Shown one piece after another: positions 33,829 through 41,417 of a DNA stretch of 64,000 bases. The stretch spans positions 62,001 through 126,000 of the forward strand of contig NZ_CALMPA010000071.1 of NCBI RefSeq assembly GCF_937871615.1, written 5' to 3'. Every line of letters begins with the position of its first letter. The stretch's first letter is position 1. The notes beneath the pieces are model-generated. The model was not told where the DNA came from. It saw only the letters and a list, made by a program, of their open reading frames with translations, and did no database searches. The position numbers and the translations under genes are program-made. The stretch comes from an uncultured Sphingomonas sp. (GTDB taxonomy: Bacteria > Pseudomonadota > Alphaproteobacteria > Sphingomonadales > Sphingomonadaceae).

Positions 33829-34254
33829 CTACAGCCGCGCGTTGATCGAGATCGGCGCCGAAACGTCCATGCCGCCAAGCCCGCCGGATGCCTCATATAC
33901 CGTGCTGCGCCGGCCCGAGAGGCGCTGCGCCTCGGCGGCGATCGCTGCCATCATCTCCGCCGAAAGATCAATCTGCCGCGCGAGGATATCCGCGTTGACG
34001 GTGGAGATATCGCGCAGCGAAAGGCTAGCCTCCGCAAGCTGGTCACGCATTTCGGGCGCGATACGGTCTAGCCAGTCATCGGGGGCCTCGCGCTTCATGC
34101 GCGCGATCTCCGTCTCGATCTGGCCGGTCAGCCGCAGCTTGGCCGCCGCGATTTCGGATAGCCCCGGATGATAAGGCGCGCGGGAGACCTGATCGGTTTC
34201 CTCCTGCATCAGCGCCGCCAGCGAGGTCATCGCATCGAGAAGCCTGGTGGTCAT
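33829..34254 (-). CDS. FlgN-like flagellar chaperone
   Basis: A 141-residue helical protein. The N-terminal helix (LLDAMTSLAALMQEETDQVS), a central charged helix and a C-terminal Gly/Ser tail (YEASGGLGGMDVSAPIS) match the plan of FlgN-type chaperones for FlgK and FlgL. It is the last gene of flgI-flgJ-flgN and overlaps flgJ by ATGA. FlgN sequences diverge, so this is by architecture and place. Confidence 0.6.
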   Translation of the reverse strand: MTTRLLDAMTSLAALMQEETDQVSRAPYHPGLSEIAAAKLRLTGQIETEIARMKREAPDDWLDRIAPEMRDQLAEASLSLRDISTVNADILARQIDLSAEMMAAIAAEAQRLSGRRSTVYEASGGLGGMDVSAPISINARL

Positions 34255-34544
34255 TTTCTGGAGCCCTGAAGCTTGAGGATCTGATCGAGCACCGCCGGCG
34301 CGATGCCGATGCCGCCCGCGCGCGCGATTTCGCCGCCGATCTTTTCGGCCAGGATGCCGCGAAACACCTGCTCGCCATTGCCGCCCGAAAAATCGCCCTG
34401 ATCGACGCTGTCGAGCATCAGCCGCGCCATCTGGCCGACGAACACCGCCTCGAACTCGCGCGCGGTGGCGATGTCCTTCGGCGTTGGCGCCGGGCGCTGC
34501 GGCACGGCTGCGCCGCTGGTGAGCGGCGCTGAGATATCATTCAT
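34251..34544 (-). CDS. flgJ: Rod assembly protein FlgJ, muramidase-less
   Basis: A 97-residue protein (ATG overlapping the flgI stop) corresponding only to the N-terminal rod-binding domain of FlgJ (AREFEAVFVGQMARLMLDSV; FRGILAEKIGGEIARAGGIGIA). The muramidase half found in enteric FlgJ is absent, as is usual in alphaproteobacteria. The transglycosylase-like gene at 1590 may supply that activity. Confidence 0.9.
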   Translation of the reverse strand: MNDISAPLTSGAAVPQRPAPTPKDIATAREFEAVFVGQMARLMLDSVDQGDFSGGNGEQVFRGILAEKIGGEIARAGGIGIAPAVLDQILKLQGSRK

Positions 34545-35647
34545 CACTGCACCTCGATTTCGGCCTGAAGCGCGCCCGCGCTCTTTATCGCCTGCAGGAT
34601 CGTAATCAGGTCACGCGGGCTGACGCCCAGCGTATTCAAGCCCGAGACGAGCGATTTAAGCGTCGCGCCGTTGACCATCGCAAGGCTCGCGCCATTGCCG
34701 TCGTTCACCTGCACGCTGGTGCGCGGCACCACGGTGGTCTGCCCGCTGGAAAAAGGCGCGGGCTGGGAAACCTGCGGGGTTTCCGACACGCTGATCGTCA
34801 GCCCGCCCTGCGCGATCGCAACCGGGGTGATCCGCACATCGGCATTCATCACCACGGTGCCGGACGCCTCGTTGATGACCACCCGCGCCGGCTGATCGAC
34901 ATGAACCTCCAGATCGCCGACGCGCGTGACGAGATCAATCACATTGCCGGCGAAGCCGCCCGCCGGCGCCACCTCCACCGTCGCTGGATCGAGCACCTGC
35001 GCGCTGCCCGGATAGCGGCTGTTCACCGCGTTCGCGATACGATCGGCGGTGACGAAATCGGGGTTTTTCAACGCCAGTTTCAGGCTGCTCGCCGAGCGGA
35101 GCTTGTAAGGCACCTCACGCTCGATGATCGCGCCCGCCGCGATCCGCGCGGATGTGGTCACGCCGCGCGTGACGCTCGCCGCCTGCCCCCGCCCCTTGAA
35201 GCCGGAAACCGCGACATTGCCCTGCGCCACGGCATAAATCTCCCCGTCGAGCGCGCGCAGCGACGATGCGATCAGCGTGCCGCCCTGCAGGCTGGTCGCA
35301 TCGCCCATCGCGGCGACCTGCACGTCGATCCGCGATCCCGCGCGCGCGAACGGCGGCATGACGGCGGTGATCGACACCGCCGCGACATTCTGCGTGCGCA
35401 TCTGCGTGCCGCGGATGTTCACCCCCATCCGTTCCAGCATCGCCTGCAACGATTCCTCGGTGAAGGGGGTGTTGCGGATGCGATCCCCCGTCCCCGCCAG
35501 CCCGACGACCAGGCCATAGCCGACGAGCTGGTTCTCGCGGACATTCTCCACGTCGACGATATCCTTGATCCGCGTCTGCGCGAGCGCGGCGGGCGCGATC
35601 GCCATCGCGGCTAGAAGGCTGACAAGGGGCAAAACGCGGCGCGGCAT
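34544..35647 (-). CDS. flgI: Flagellar P-ring protein FlgI
   Basis: A 367-residue periplasmic ring protein. The start is the ATG of MPRRVLPL (GAGG nine bases upstream), giving a clean signal peptide ending APAALAQ. An upstream in-frame ATG lies inside a promoter -10 and is unlikely. Family motifs are IKDIVDVENVRENQLVGYGLVVGLAGTGD and MGVNIRG near the N-terminus and LNTLGVSPRDLITILQAIKSAGALQAEIEV at the end. Confidence 0.96.
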   Translation of the reverse strand: MPRRVLPLVSLLAAMAIAPAALAQTRIKDIVDVENVRENQLVGYGLVVGLAGTGDRIRNTPFTEESLQAMLERMGVNIRGTQMRTQNVAAVSITAVMPPFARAGSRIDVQVAAMGDATSLQGGTLIASSLRALDGEIYAVAQGNVAVSGFKGRGQAASVTRGVTTSARIAAGAIIEREVPYKLRSASSLKLALKNPDFVTADRIANAVNSRYPGSAQVLDPATVEVAPAGGFAGNVIDLVTRVGDLEVHVDQPARVVINEASGTVVMNADVRITPVAIAQGGLTISVSETPQVSQPAPFSSGQTTVVPRTSVQVNDGNGASLAMVNGATLKSLVSGLNTLGVSPRDLITILQAIKSAGALQAEIEVQ

Positions 35648-35681
35648 GATCCTCAGGCAATGGATGTTTCGCAATGACTTC

Positions 35682-35689
35682 ATTATAGG
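35682..35689 (-). promoter_or_regulatory. CCTATAAT element of the flgI operon
   Basis: The minus strand reads TTCATCCTATAATGAAGTC, 35 bases before the flgI ATG. It is divergent from fliX. Confidence 0.65.
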
Positions 35690-35718
35690 ATGAATCCGGT
35701 CATCACCGCCTGAGGGAC

Positions 35719-35731
35719 GGCAATTCATGCG
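35719..35731. promoter_or_regulatory. Imperfect GGCAA palindrome overlapping the fliX start codon
   Basis: GGCAATTCATGCG keeps the left arm GGCAA and part of the right arm. It is 31 bases upstream of the flgI TATAAT, the same spacing as at flbT, and it covers the fliX ATG. It could let FlbD repress or autoregulate its own partner. The match is weak. Confidence 0.35.
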
Positions 35732-36143
35732 TATCGACAACCTGCCCGCCGCGCTGTTGCGCAGCATGGCCGGCGCCGCGCCAAGGCAACACGCGGCCTT
35801 TCTGCCGGGCGAGGAATTGCCTCCCGCGCCGCCCGCTCCGCTCGCGGGGCAACCGGCTGGCCCGGTGGTGCCATCGGTCGCGATGCTGGTGACGCTCGCC
35901 GCGACGCAGGACGATGTGGAGCGCCGCCGCCGCCGCGCGGAGGAGGCGGAACGCGGGCTCGACGCGCTCGAGGGGCTGCACCGCGAACTGCTCGCGGGCG
36001 CGGTCAGCCCGGCGCGGCTCGCGGAAATCGCGGCGTGGTCACGCGATCACGAAGCATCGGAAGAACCCGCGATCGCAGCGCTCCTCGCGCAGATCGACCT
36101 GCGCGTGCGCGTCGAGCTGGCGAAATTCGATATCGAGGCCTGA
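35727..36143 (+). CDS. fliX: Flagellar assembly regulator FliX
   Basis: A 138-residue protein with the FliX C-terminal pattern (RRRRAEEAERGLDALEGLHRELLAG; PAIAALLAQIDLRVRVELAKFD). In Caulobacter, FliX binds FlbD and couples its activity to basal-body assembly; fliX there also lies divergent from flgI, as here. The N-terminal half is Pro/Ala-rich. Its presence with FlbD shows the regulatory pair is retained even though this FlbD appears unable to activate sigma-54. Confidence 0.88.
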   Translation: MRIDNLPAALLRSMAGAAPRQHAAFLPGEELPPAPPAPLAGQPAGPVVPSVAMLVTLAATQDDVERRRRRAEEAERGLDALEGLHRELLAGAVSPARLAEIAAWSRDHEASEEPAIAALLAQIDLRVRVELAKFDIEA

Positions 36144-36332
36144 TCGCTGCGCGCCCGATCCGTGCGTGCTCAGCTCAATCGCGCGATCCGCTGCATCGGA
36201 TCACCGCGCCATTTTCCTTTGTTCGCCGTGATTTCCGGGCCGGCAGGTGATTCCACCTGTCCTGAAATCGCGCTAGTGGTTTGGTGGATCGGACCTCCGG
36301 CAAAAGCGGATGCTTTTGTCGGATACGATCCA
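36144..36332. repeat. Palindrome-rich intergenic region with third REP-like copy
   Basis: These 189 non-coding bases between convergent genes contain GATCCG-N5-CGGATC near 36185, a diverged copy of the 52-base repeat (36225-36274), and the pair CTAGTG/CACTAG enclosing GTGGATCG/CGATCCAC and a CCGGCAAAAGC/GCTTTTGTCGG hairpin. It probably works as a bidirectional terminator and is a repeat hotspot. No gene is seen. Confidence 0.7.
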
Positions 36333-37403
36333 CTAGCGCCGGCGGCCCGCGATCCGCAGCACGTAACTGATAACCTCCGCCACGGCGGCATAATGCTCCA
36401 CCGGGATCGGCCGGTCGATCTCGCCGCTGGCGTAGAGCGCGCGCGCCAGCGCCCTGTTCTCGACCAGCGGCACCCCATTTTCCTCAGCGATCTCGCGAAT
36501 CCTGAGCGCCAGCGCGTCCACGCCCTTGGCAACCACCACCGGCGCGGCCATTTCGCCATGATTGTAATGCAGCGCGACGGCATAATGCGTGGGATTGGTA
36601 ATCACCACGCTTGCCTTGGGCACGTTCGCCATCATCCGGCCGCGCGCGCGTTGCGCCTGAATGCTGCGGATCTTCGCCTTGATCTTGGGATCGCCCTCGT
36701 TCTGCTTGAACTCGTCCCGCACCTCCTTGAGGCTCATCCGCATCCGCTGGAGGAAGGCGCGGCGCTGCCACACCAGATCGAACAGCGCCAGCGCCACGAC
36801 CAGCGCCGCCACCGGGCGCAACATGGCGAGCACGATGCCATGGATCGCGGAAGCGCCCTCGCTCGGGTCCGCGCCGACGAGCCGCTCGATCCCGGACGCA
36901 TAGGGCCAGGCGAGCGCCGCCGCGATCCCGCCGACGAGGCAGAGCTTGGCGAGCGTTTTCAGGAATTCGACCAGCGCGCGCTTGCCGAACAGGCGCTTCG
37001 CGCCGCTCGCCGGATTGAGCTTCGACCAGCGCGGCTTGACGCGTGACCAGGCGATCATCGGGCGGCCCTGCAACAGGCCGCCGACCAGCGCGAGCACGAA
37101 CAACACCGCCAGCACCGGCAGCAATGCCTTCGCCACCGCGCCCATCATGCCGGCGGCAAACTCCTGCCCGCCCTCCGGCGTGATGCGGAAATCGTCGGCG
37201 CTGCCCCACAGGCGGACGAACAGCGCGCCCATCGCGTGCATCATCTGCGCACCGGCGCCACCGATCACCACCAGCATCGCCGCGAACATCGCCGCGTGGC
37301 GCACCTCCGGCGCGATCGGCACATCGCCCTTGCGCCGGGCATCCTCCAACTTCTTGTCGGTTGGTTCCTGGGTCTTGTCGTCGTCAGACGCGCCGTCCGC
37401 CAT
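36333..37403 (-). CDS. flhB: Flagellar export switch protein FlhB
   Basis: A 356-residue export-gate protein, using the ATG that overlaps the fliR stop. It has four hydrophobic segments (about 35-210) and a cytosolic C-terminal domain with the autocleavage motif NPTH at about 270-273 (VVITNPTHYAVALHY). The N-terminus is KTQEPTDKKLEDARRKGDVP, typical. It responds to FliK to switch substrate class, so the fliK interruption bears directly on its function. Confidence 0.97.
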   Translation of the reverse strand: MADGASDDDKTQEPTDKKLEDARRKGDVPIAPEVRHAAMFAAMLVVIGGAGAQMMHAMGALFVRLWGSADDFRITPEGGQEFAAGMMGAVAKALLPVLAVLFVLALVGGLLQGRPMIAWSRVKPRWSKLNPASGAKRLFGKRALVEFLKTLAKLCLVGGIAAALAWPYASGIERLVGADPSEGASAIHGIVLAMLRPVAALVVALALFDLVWQRRAFLQRMRMSLKEVRDEFKQNEGDPKIKAKIRSIQAQRARGRMMANVPKASVVITNPTHYAVALHYNHGEMAAPVVVAKGVDALALRIREIAEENGVPLVENRALARALYASGEIDRPIPVEHYAAVAEVISYVLRIAGRRR

Positions 37404-38161
37404 CACCAGCTCCCGAGCATCGCATCGCCCGCGGTCCGCGCGAAGACGCTGAGCATCGTGCCAATCGTCGCGGCGGCAAGGCTCAGCCCCAGCAGCAGAT
37501 TGAGCGGCTGGGCGACGAAGAAAATCTGGATCGCTGGCGCCACCCGCGCGGCCAGCCCGAGCACGACGTTGAACACCACGCCATAGATAAGCAGCGGCAA
37601 CGCGAGGCTTACGCCCAGCATCATCGACCCGCCGACCGCCGCCACCGCGAGTTGCGCGAAATCATCGACCGGGGGCAGGCCGCCGATCGGAAAGCTGGTG
37701 TAGCTGTGCACGATCGCGCCGAGCCACAGATGATGCACCTGCATCCCCAGACACGCCAGCGCCGCCGCCATGCCGACGAAGCGCGACAGCATCGGCGTCT
37801 GCCCGCTTTGCGACGGATCGAACATCACCGCCGCCGAAAGGCCGACCTGCATCGAAACGATCGCCCCGGCGGTGGTCACCGCGAAGAACAGGATGCGCAC
37901 GATCATGCCCATCGCCAGCCCGGTCATCAATTCCGCCACGAGCAGCACCGGCAGCACGCCGCCCGCATCCACCGCCGCGCGCGCCGGCGCGCCCACCAAA
38001 TTGTAAAGCGCCGCCGACATCGCGAAGCCGATCATCAGCCTGAGCCGCGCCGGCACCGCATCCTCCCCGAACACCGGCAGCAGCATCAGCACCGCGCCGA
38101 CACGGGCGAAGACGATGAAGAAAGCGGCGACGATCGACGCCAGGTCGACCGGGACGATCAT
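37403..38161 (-). CDS. fliR: Flagellar export protein FliR
   Basis: A 252-residue protein with about six hydrophobic segments, part of the FliPQR export channel. FAVTTAGAIVSMQVGLSAAVMFDPSQ is the family-typical loop. It is coupled by overlaps to fliQ upstream and flhB downstream. Confidence 0.95.
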   Translation of the reverse strand: MIVPVDLASIVAAFFIVFARVGAVLMLLPVFGEDAVPARLRLMIGFAMSAALYNLVGAPARAAVDAGGVLPVLLVAELMTGLAMGMIVRILFFAVTTAGAIVSMQVGLSAAVMFDPSQSGQTPMLSRFVGMAAALACLGMQVHHLWLGAIVHSYTSFPIGGLPPVDDFAQLAVAAVGGSMMLGVSLALPLLIYGVVFNVVLGLAARVAPAIQIFFVAQPLNLLLGLSLAAATIGTMLSVFARTAGDAMLGSW

Positions 38162-38424
38162 CCGCCCGCCACGATGAGATCGCTGATACGCGCCATGAAA
38201 TCGCCAAGCGCACGCCCGATCGTGGGCAACATCAGCAACAGCACGAAACCAACGGCGAGGATCTTGGGAACGAAGGTCAACGTCGCTTCCTGCACCTGCG
38301 TCAACGCCTGAAACAGACCGATCGTGGTGCCGACGACGAGCGATGTGACCAGAAGCGGCCCCGCGATCGTCAGCACCAGAATCAATGCCGATTGCGCCAG
38401 CGCGAAGACCTGTTCCGGCGCCAT
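38158..38424 (-). CDS. fliQ: Flagellar export protein FliQ
   Basis: An 88-residue protein with two hydrophobic hairpin helices (ALILVLTIAGPLLVTSLVVGTTIGL and ILAVGFVLLLMLPTIG) flanking the conserved FQALTQVQEATLTFVPK. Standard length. It overlaps fliE and fliR. Confidence 0.96.
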   Translation of the reverse strand: MAPEQVFALAQSALILVLTIAGPLLVTSLVVGTTIGLFQALTQVQEATLTFVPKILAVGFVLLLMLPTIGRALGDFMARISDLIVAGG

Positions 38425-38744
38425 CAGATCTGCATACGCATGATGTCGCTATAGGCGCCGACGACGCGATCGCGCACCGCCACCATCGTATCGAGCGCGG
38501 TTTCCGCCGCGCCGATCGCGGTGACCACGTCGATCAGATCGCCCTTGCCGGCGACCTGCATCGCCGATGCCTTTTCGGCGGTGCGAAGCTGATCCGCGGT
38601 GCTGGAAACCAGCGTCTGCACCATTTGCCCGAAACCGCCTTCGCCATTGTCATCGGCGAGCGCGGCCGCCGGGCGCTTGGCGCCGCCAGCGATCGCGCTG
38701 CTGCGGCCATAAGCCGAAACAGCGTCCAGTGCTTCGATCGACAT
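38424..38744 (-). CDS. fliE: Hook-basal body complex protein FliE
   Basis: A 106-residue adaptor between MS-ring and rod. The C-terminal conserved part reads AGKGDLIDVVTAIGAAETALDTMVAVRDRVVGAYSDIMRMQI. The ATG has AAGG five bases upstream; a TTG just before it is less likely. It is placed between flgC and fliQ, overlapping fliQ. Confidence 0.93.
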   Translation of the reverse strand: MSIEALDAVSAYGRSSAIAGGAKRPAAALADDNGEGGFGQMVQTLVSSTADQLRTAEKASAMQVAGKGDLIDVVTAIGAAETALDTMVAVRDRVVGAYSDIMRMQI

Positions 38745-38765
38745 CAACCTTGTCCTTTTTTTCGG

Positions 38766-39173
38766 TTACTTCAGAAGATCAATGGTGCGCATCGTCATGG
38801 CCTTCGCGGCCTCGATCGCATTGAGATTGGCTTCATAGCTGTGCTGCGCGGCCTTCATGTCCGCCGTCTCGACCAGTGCGTTGACATTGGGCTTGAGCAC
38901 ATAGCCCTTGCCGTCCGCCGCCGGGTGGCCCGGCTGATAGACCCGAATGAAATCGCTGCGATCCGCCTCGATCGAACGCACCTTCACCCCGGCCCCGCCG
39001 TTCGCGCGGTCAACGGCGGCGGCGAAGCTCGCCACGCGGCGGCGATAAGGCGTGCCGCCCGGCGCCTCGGCGACCGAATCCTGATTGGCGAGATTCTCGG
39101 CGATCACCCGCATCCTGAGCGATTGCGCGCGCAACCCGGATGCCGAAATGCCGAGCGAGGTCTTAAGGTCCAT
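38766..39173 (-). CDS. flgC: Flagellar proximal rod protein FlgC
   Basis: A 135-residue rod protein with the N-terminal axial motif LGISASGLRAQSLRMRVIAENLANQDS and the FlgC-typical GYVLKPNVNALVETADMKAAQHSYEANLNAIEAAKAM. It heads the flgC-fliE-fliQ-fliR-flhB operon. The usual neighbour flgB is elsewhere, at 33266. Confidence 0.95.
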   Translation of the reverse strand: MDLKTSLGISASGLRAQSLRMRVIAENLANQDSVAEAPGGTPYRRRVASFAAAVDRANGGAGVKVRSIEADRSDFIRVYQPGHPAADGKGYVLKPNVNALVETADMKAAQHSYEANLNAIEAAKAMTMRTIDLLK

Positions 39174-39215
39174 CAATGATGCTCCAGCGGCGGCCCGCGC
39201 GGGGCCATTTCGACC

Positions 39216-39234
39216 ATCATAGGCAATTTTTGCC
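39216..39234 (-). promoter_or_regulatory. CCTATGAT promoter fused to GGCAA palindrome, flgC operon
   Basis: The minus strand reads GGCAAAAATTGCCTATGATGG, so the palindrome (39222-39234) and a CCTATGAT element (39216-39223) share two bases, 43 bases before flgC. At other promoters the two are separated by 12-31 bases. A protein on this palindrome would block the -10. Confidence 0.55.
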
Positions 39235-39293
39235 GCCTCCCCGCCGAACCCCCAAAAAATATTCCTAAAAAGTCCTCCAGAAAGGACATGCGA

Positions 39294-39530
39294 ATGTCAG
39301 TGCTTGAAGGCGTGATGGTCGACCTCTCGGTCGTCCTTGGTTCGGCGGAAGTGCCGATCCGTCAGATTCTCCAGATGAGCCGCGGCGCGATGATCCCGCT
39401 CGATCGCGGGCAGGACGATCCGACGCTGGTTTATGCCAATGACGAGCTGATCGCCGAAGGGCGCGTGCTGGTCGACGAAGAGGTGATGTCGCTCGAAATC
39501 GTCAAGATCGTCAGGAAGCCGAACCCGTGA
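39294..39530 (+). CDS. Second FliN-type switch protein (short)
   Basis: A 78-residue single SpoA domain (VDLSVVLGSAEVPIRQILQMSRGAMIPLD; ANDELIAEGRVLVDEEVMSLEIVKIV). It uses the second ATG, which has AAAGGA seven bases upstream. It lacks the acidic N-terminal tail of the FliN at 26459. It overlaps fliO (GTGATG) and heads fliN2-fliO-fliP, the gene order normally held by fliN itself. It may be the true C-ring FliN, a mixed-ring subunit, or an FliY-like adaptor. Confidence 0.85.
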   Translation: MSVLEGVMVDLSVVLGSAEVPIRQILQMSRGAMIPLDRGQDDPTLVYANDELIAEGRVLVDEEVMSLEIVKIVRKPNP

Positions 39531-40039
39531 TGGACCTGCTGTCGCTGCTGCGCACGCTGGGGGCGCTGGGGCTGGTGCTCGGCATGTTATGGGGCGCGCT
39601 ATGGGCGGTCCGGCGGTATGATCTGCAACTGCCCAACCGTGTTTCCACCACCGGCGGGCGGCGCATCGAAATGGTCGAACGCCTGTCGGTGGACGGCAGG
39701 CGCAGCGTGGCGCTGATCCGGCGCGACGATGTGGAGCATCTGATCCTGATCGGCCCGGAGGGCCATGCGATCGTCGAAACCGGCATTGCCGCCCCCGCCC
39801 GACCCGAGCGCGCCGCCCCGGAAAAGCCGGCGACGCTTCGCGACGACCTGTCCATGCTGCGAACGGGCTTCGCCGCGCTGGTCGAACGCTATCGCCCGGT
39901 GCCGGGAGGGCAATCGTCCACCCCCGCGCTGCGGCGCAAGCGCGTCGCCAAACGCGGATCGTCCGCCCGCAAGTCGCGTGTGCAGAAAACGCCGCGCTCG
40001 CCCGGCGGCGCCCCGATGGCGGAGTCCGCCAATGCGTAA
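39530..40039 (+). CDS. fliO: Flagellar biosynthesis protein FliO
   Basis: A 169-residue protein with one membrane helix (LGALGLVLGMLWGALWAV), the FliO cytosolic strand region (IEMVERLSVDGRRSVALIRRDDVEHLILIG) and a long basic C-terminal tail (RRKRVAKRGSSARKSRV). It assists FliP assembly. It overlaps fliN2 and fliP. Confidence 0.88.
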   Translation: MDLLSLLRTLGALGLVLGMLWGALWAVRRYDLQLPNRVSTTGGRRIEMVERLSVDGRRSVALIRRDDVEHLILIGPEGHAIVETGIAAPARPERAAPEKPATLRDDLSMLRTGFAALVERYRPVPGGQSSTPALRRKRVAKRGSSARKSRVQKTPRSPGGAPMAESANA

Positions 40040-40781
40040 GCTCATTCCCGCGATCGCTCTCGCCGCGCTGTTGCTGTTCCCCGCCATCGCGCACGCCCAG
40101 GCAAATGCCGCCGCCGCCGGCGCGACGATCACCATCGGCGGCGATGGCGCCATGTCCGCACGCGCGATCCAGCTTGTGCTGATGCTGACGGTGCTGAGCC
40201 TCGCGCCCGGCCTGTTGATGACGATCACCAGCTTCACCCGCATGGTGGTGGCGCTGTCGCTGCTGCGCACCGGGATCGGTGCGCCCGGCGTGCCGCCCAA
40301 TCCGGTGATGATAAGCCTCGCGCTGTTCCTGTCGTTCGCGGTGATGGCCCCGACGTTCGAGAAATCGTGGAAAGACGGTATCGACCCTTATACCAAGGGC
40401 CGGATCACCGAACAGGCCGCGTTCGATCGCACGATCGGCCCGTTCCGCCATTTCATGCTGGGCCAGGTGCGCGATGCCGATCTGAAGCTGTTCGCCGATC
40501 TCGGCGGCAAGAAGATCGCGAACCGCGCGGAAACCCCGCTGGCGACGCTCGCGCCCGCATTCATGATTTCGGAGCTGCGCCGCGCGTTCGAAATCGGCTT
40601 CCTGCTGCTCTTGCCGTTCCTGGTGATTGATCTGGCGGTATCGGCGGTGCTGATGGCGATGGGCATGATGATGCTGCCGCCGCCCACGATCGCGCTACCG
40701 ATCAAGATCATCTTCTTCGTGCTGGTGGACGGCTGGGCGCTGGTCGCCGGATCGCTGGTGAAAAGCTTCGGACCGGGCTGA
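40032..40781 (+). CDS. fliP: Flagellar export protein FliP
   Basis: A 249-residue export-channel protein with a cleavable signal (LIPAIALAALLLFPAIAHAQ) and four membrane helices. Conserved motifs are SLAPGLLMTITSFTRMVVALSLLRTGIG and IGFLLLLPFLVIDLAVSAVLMAMGMMMLPPPTIALP. Normal length. It ends only five bases from the convergent PilZ gene stop. Confidence 0.97.
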   Translation: MRKLIPAIALAALLLFPAIAHAQANAAAAGATITIGGDGAMSARAIQLVLMLTVLSLAPGLLMTITSFTRMVVALSLLRTGIGAPGVPPNPVMISLALFLSFAVMAPTFEKSWKDGIDPYTKGRITEQAAFDRTIGPFRHFMLGQVRDADLKLFADLGGKKIANRAETPLATLAPAFMISELRRAFEIGFLLLLPFLVIDLAVSAVLMAMGMMMLPPPTIALPIKIIFFVLVDGWALVAGSLVKSFGPG

Positions 40782-40786
40782 CGCGC

Positions 40787-41377
40787 TCAGCCCTCCAGCC
40801 AGGCGGCGAGGCTGTCATACGGCAGGATTCCGTGGAAGATCGCGCCGCAGAAATCCTCGTCGCTCCAGCGCGCGCTGCACGCCATCGTCGGCAATCCGGC
40901 GATCGTCAGCACGAATTCGCTGCCCGGCGCCAGCGGGTTTTCCATCCTGAGCCGCACGCCGCTCTGCGACAGATCGTCCACCGTCGCCTCGATCGTTCGG
41001 CCATAGAGGCTCACCTGCGCGGGGCATTCCACGCGGAAGCGCGGCGCGCGCGGGCGATCCTGCCGCGCGATGGCGAGGCGCGCGTCGCCCAGCACCGAGG
41101 CGACGTCGATCGGGGCGGCGAAATGAACCCCCGCCTGCCCCTCGCTGGTCCACATCACGCGCCCCGCGAACCGCTCGTCGCGCAGTTCGATCACGATATC
41201 CTCGCCGTTGCGCACTGGCGCGGGCGTCTCGATCATCATCCCGCTCGGTGACAGATTGCGGATGCGGCAGAGCGTCTCATGCCCCTCCGCGCGAACCAGC
41301 CGCGCGACGAGCAAGGTCCGCAGCGCATCGCGGTGTTCGGATCGCTCGCCGGGATTTAATGATCTGTCCGCACCCAT
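40787..41377 (-). CDS. Tandem PilZ-domain protein
   Basis: A 196-residue protein with two PilZ-like domains. The first (about 15-85) has RTLLVARLVRAEG, then CRIRNLSPSGMMIETP. The second (about 108-190) has RAPRFRVECPAQVSLY, then ATVDDLSQSGVRLRME. The RxxxR and D/NxSxxG parts of the c-di-GMP signature are recognisable, more fully in the second domain. It is the last gene of the motA-chemotaxis-motB operon and has GGAGG before the ATG, so a c-di-GMP brake on the motor (YcgR-like) is likely. Confidence 0.85.
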   Translation of the reverse strand: MGADRSLNPGERSEHRDALRTLLVARLVRAEGHETLCRIRNLSPSGMMIETPAPVRNGEDIVIELRDERFAGRVMWTSEGQAGVHFAAPIDVASVLGDARLAIARQDRPRAPRFRVECPAQVSLYGRTIEATVDDLSQSGVRLRMENPLAPGSEFVLTIAGLPTMACSARWSDEDFCGAIFHGILPYDSLAAWLEG

Positions 41378-41417
41378 ATTATCCTCCGTTTGTATTCGCT
41401 CAATCTGGCCGCCGCAA

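Noticed and set aside
35648-35767. Upstream extension of flgI including an ATG at 35683
   Set aside because: That ATG lies within CCTATAATG of the promoter element; the ATG at 35647 has a ribosome site and starts a clean signal peptide.
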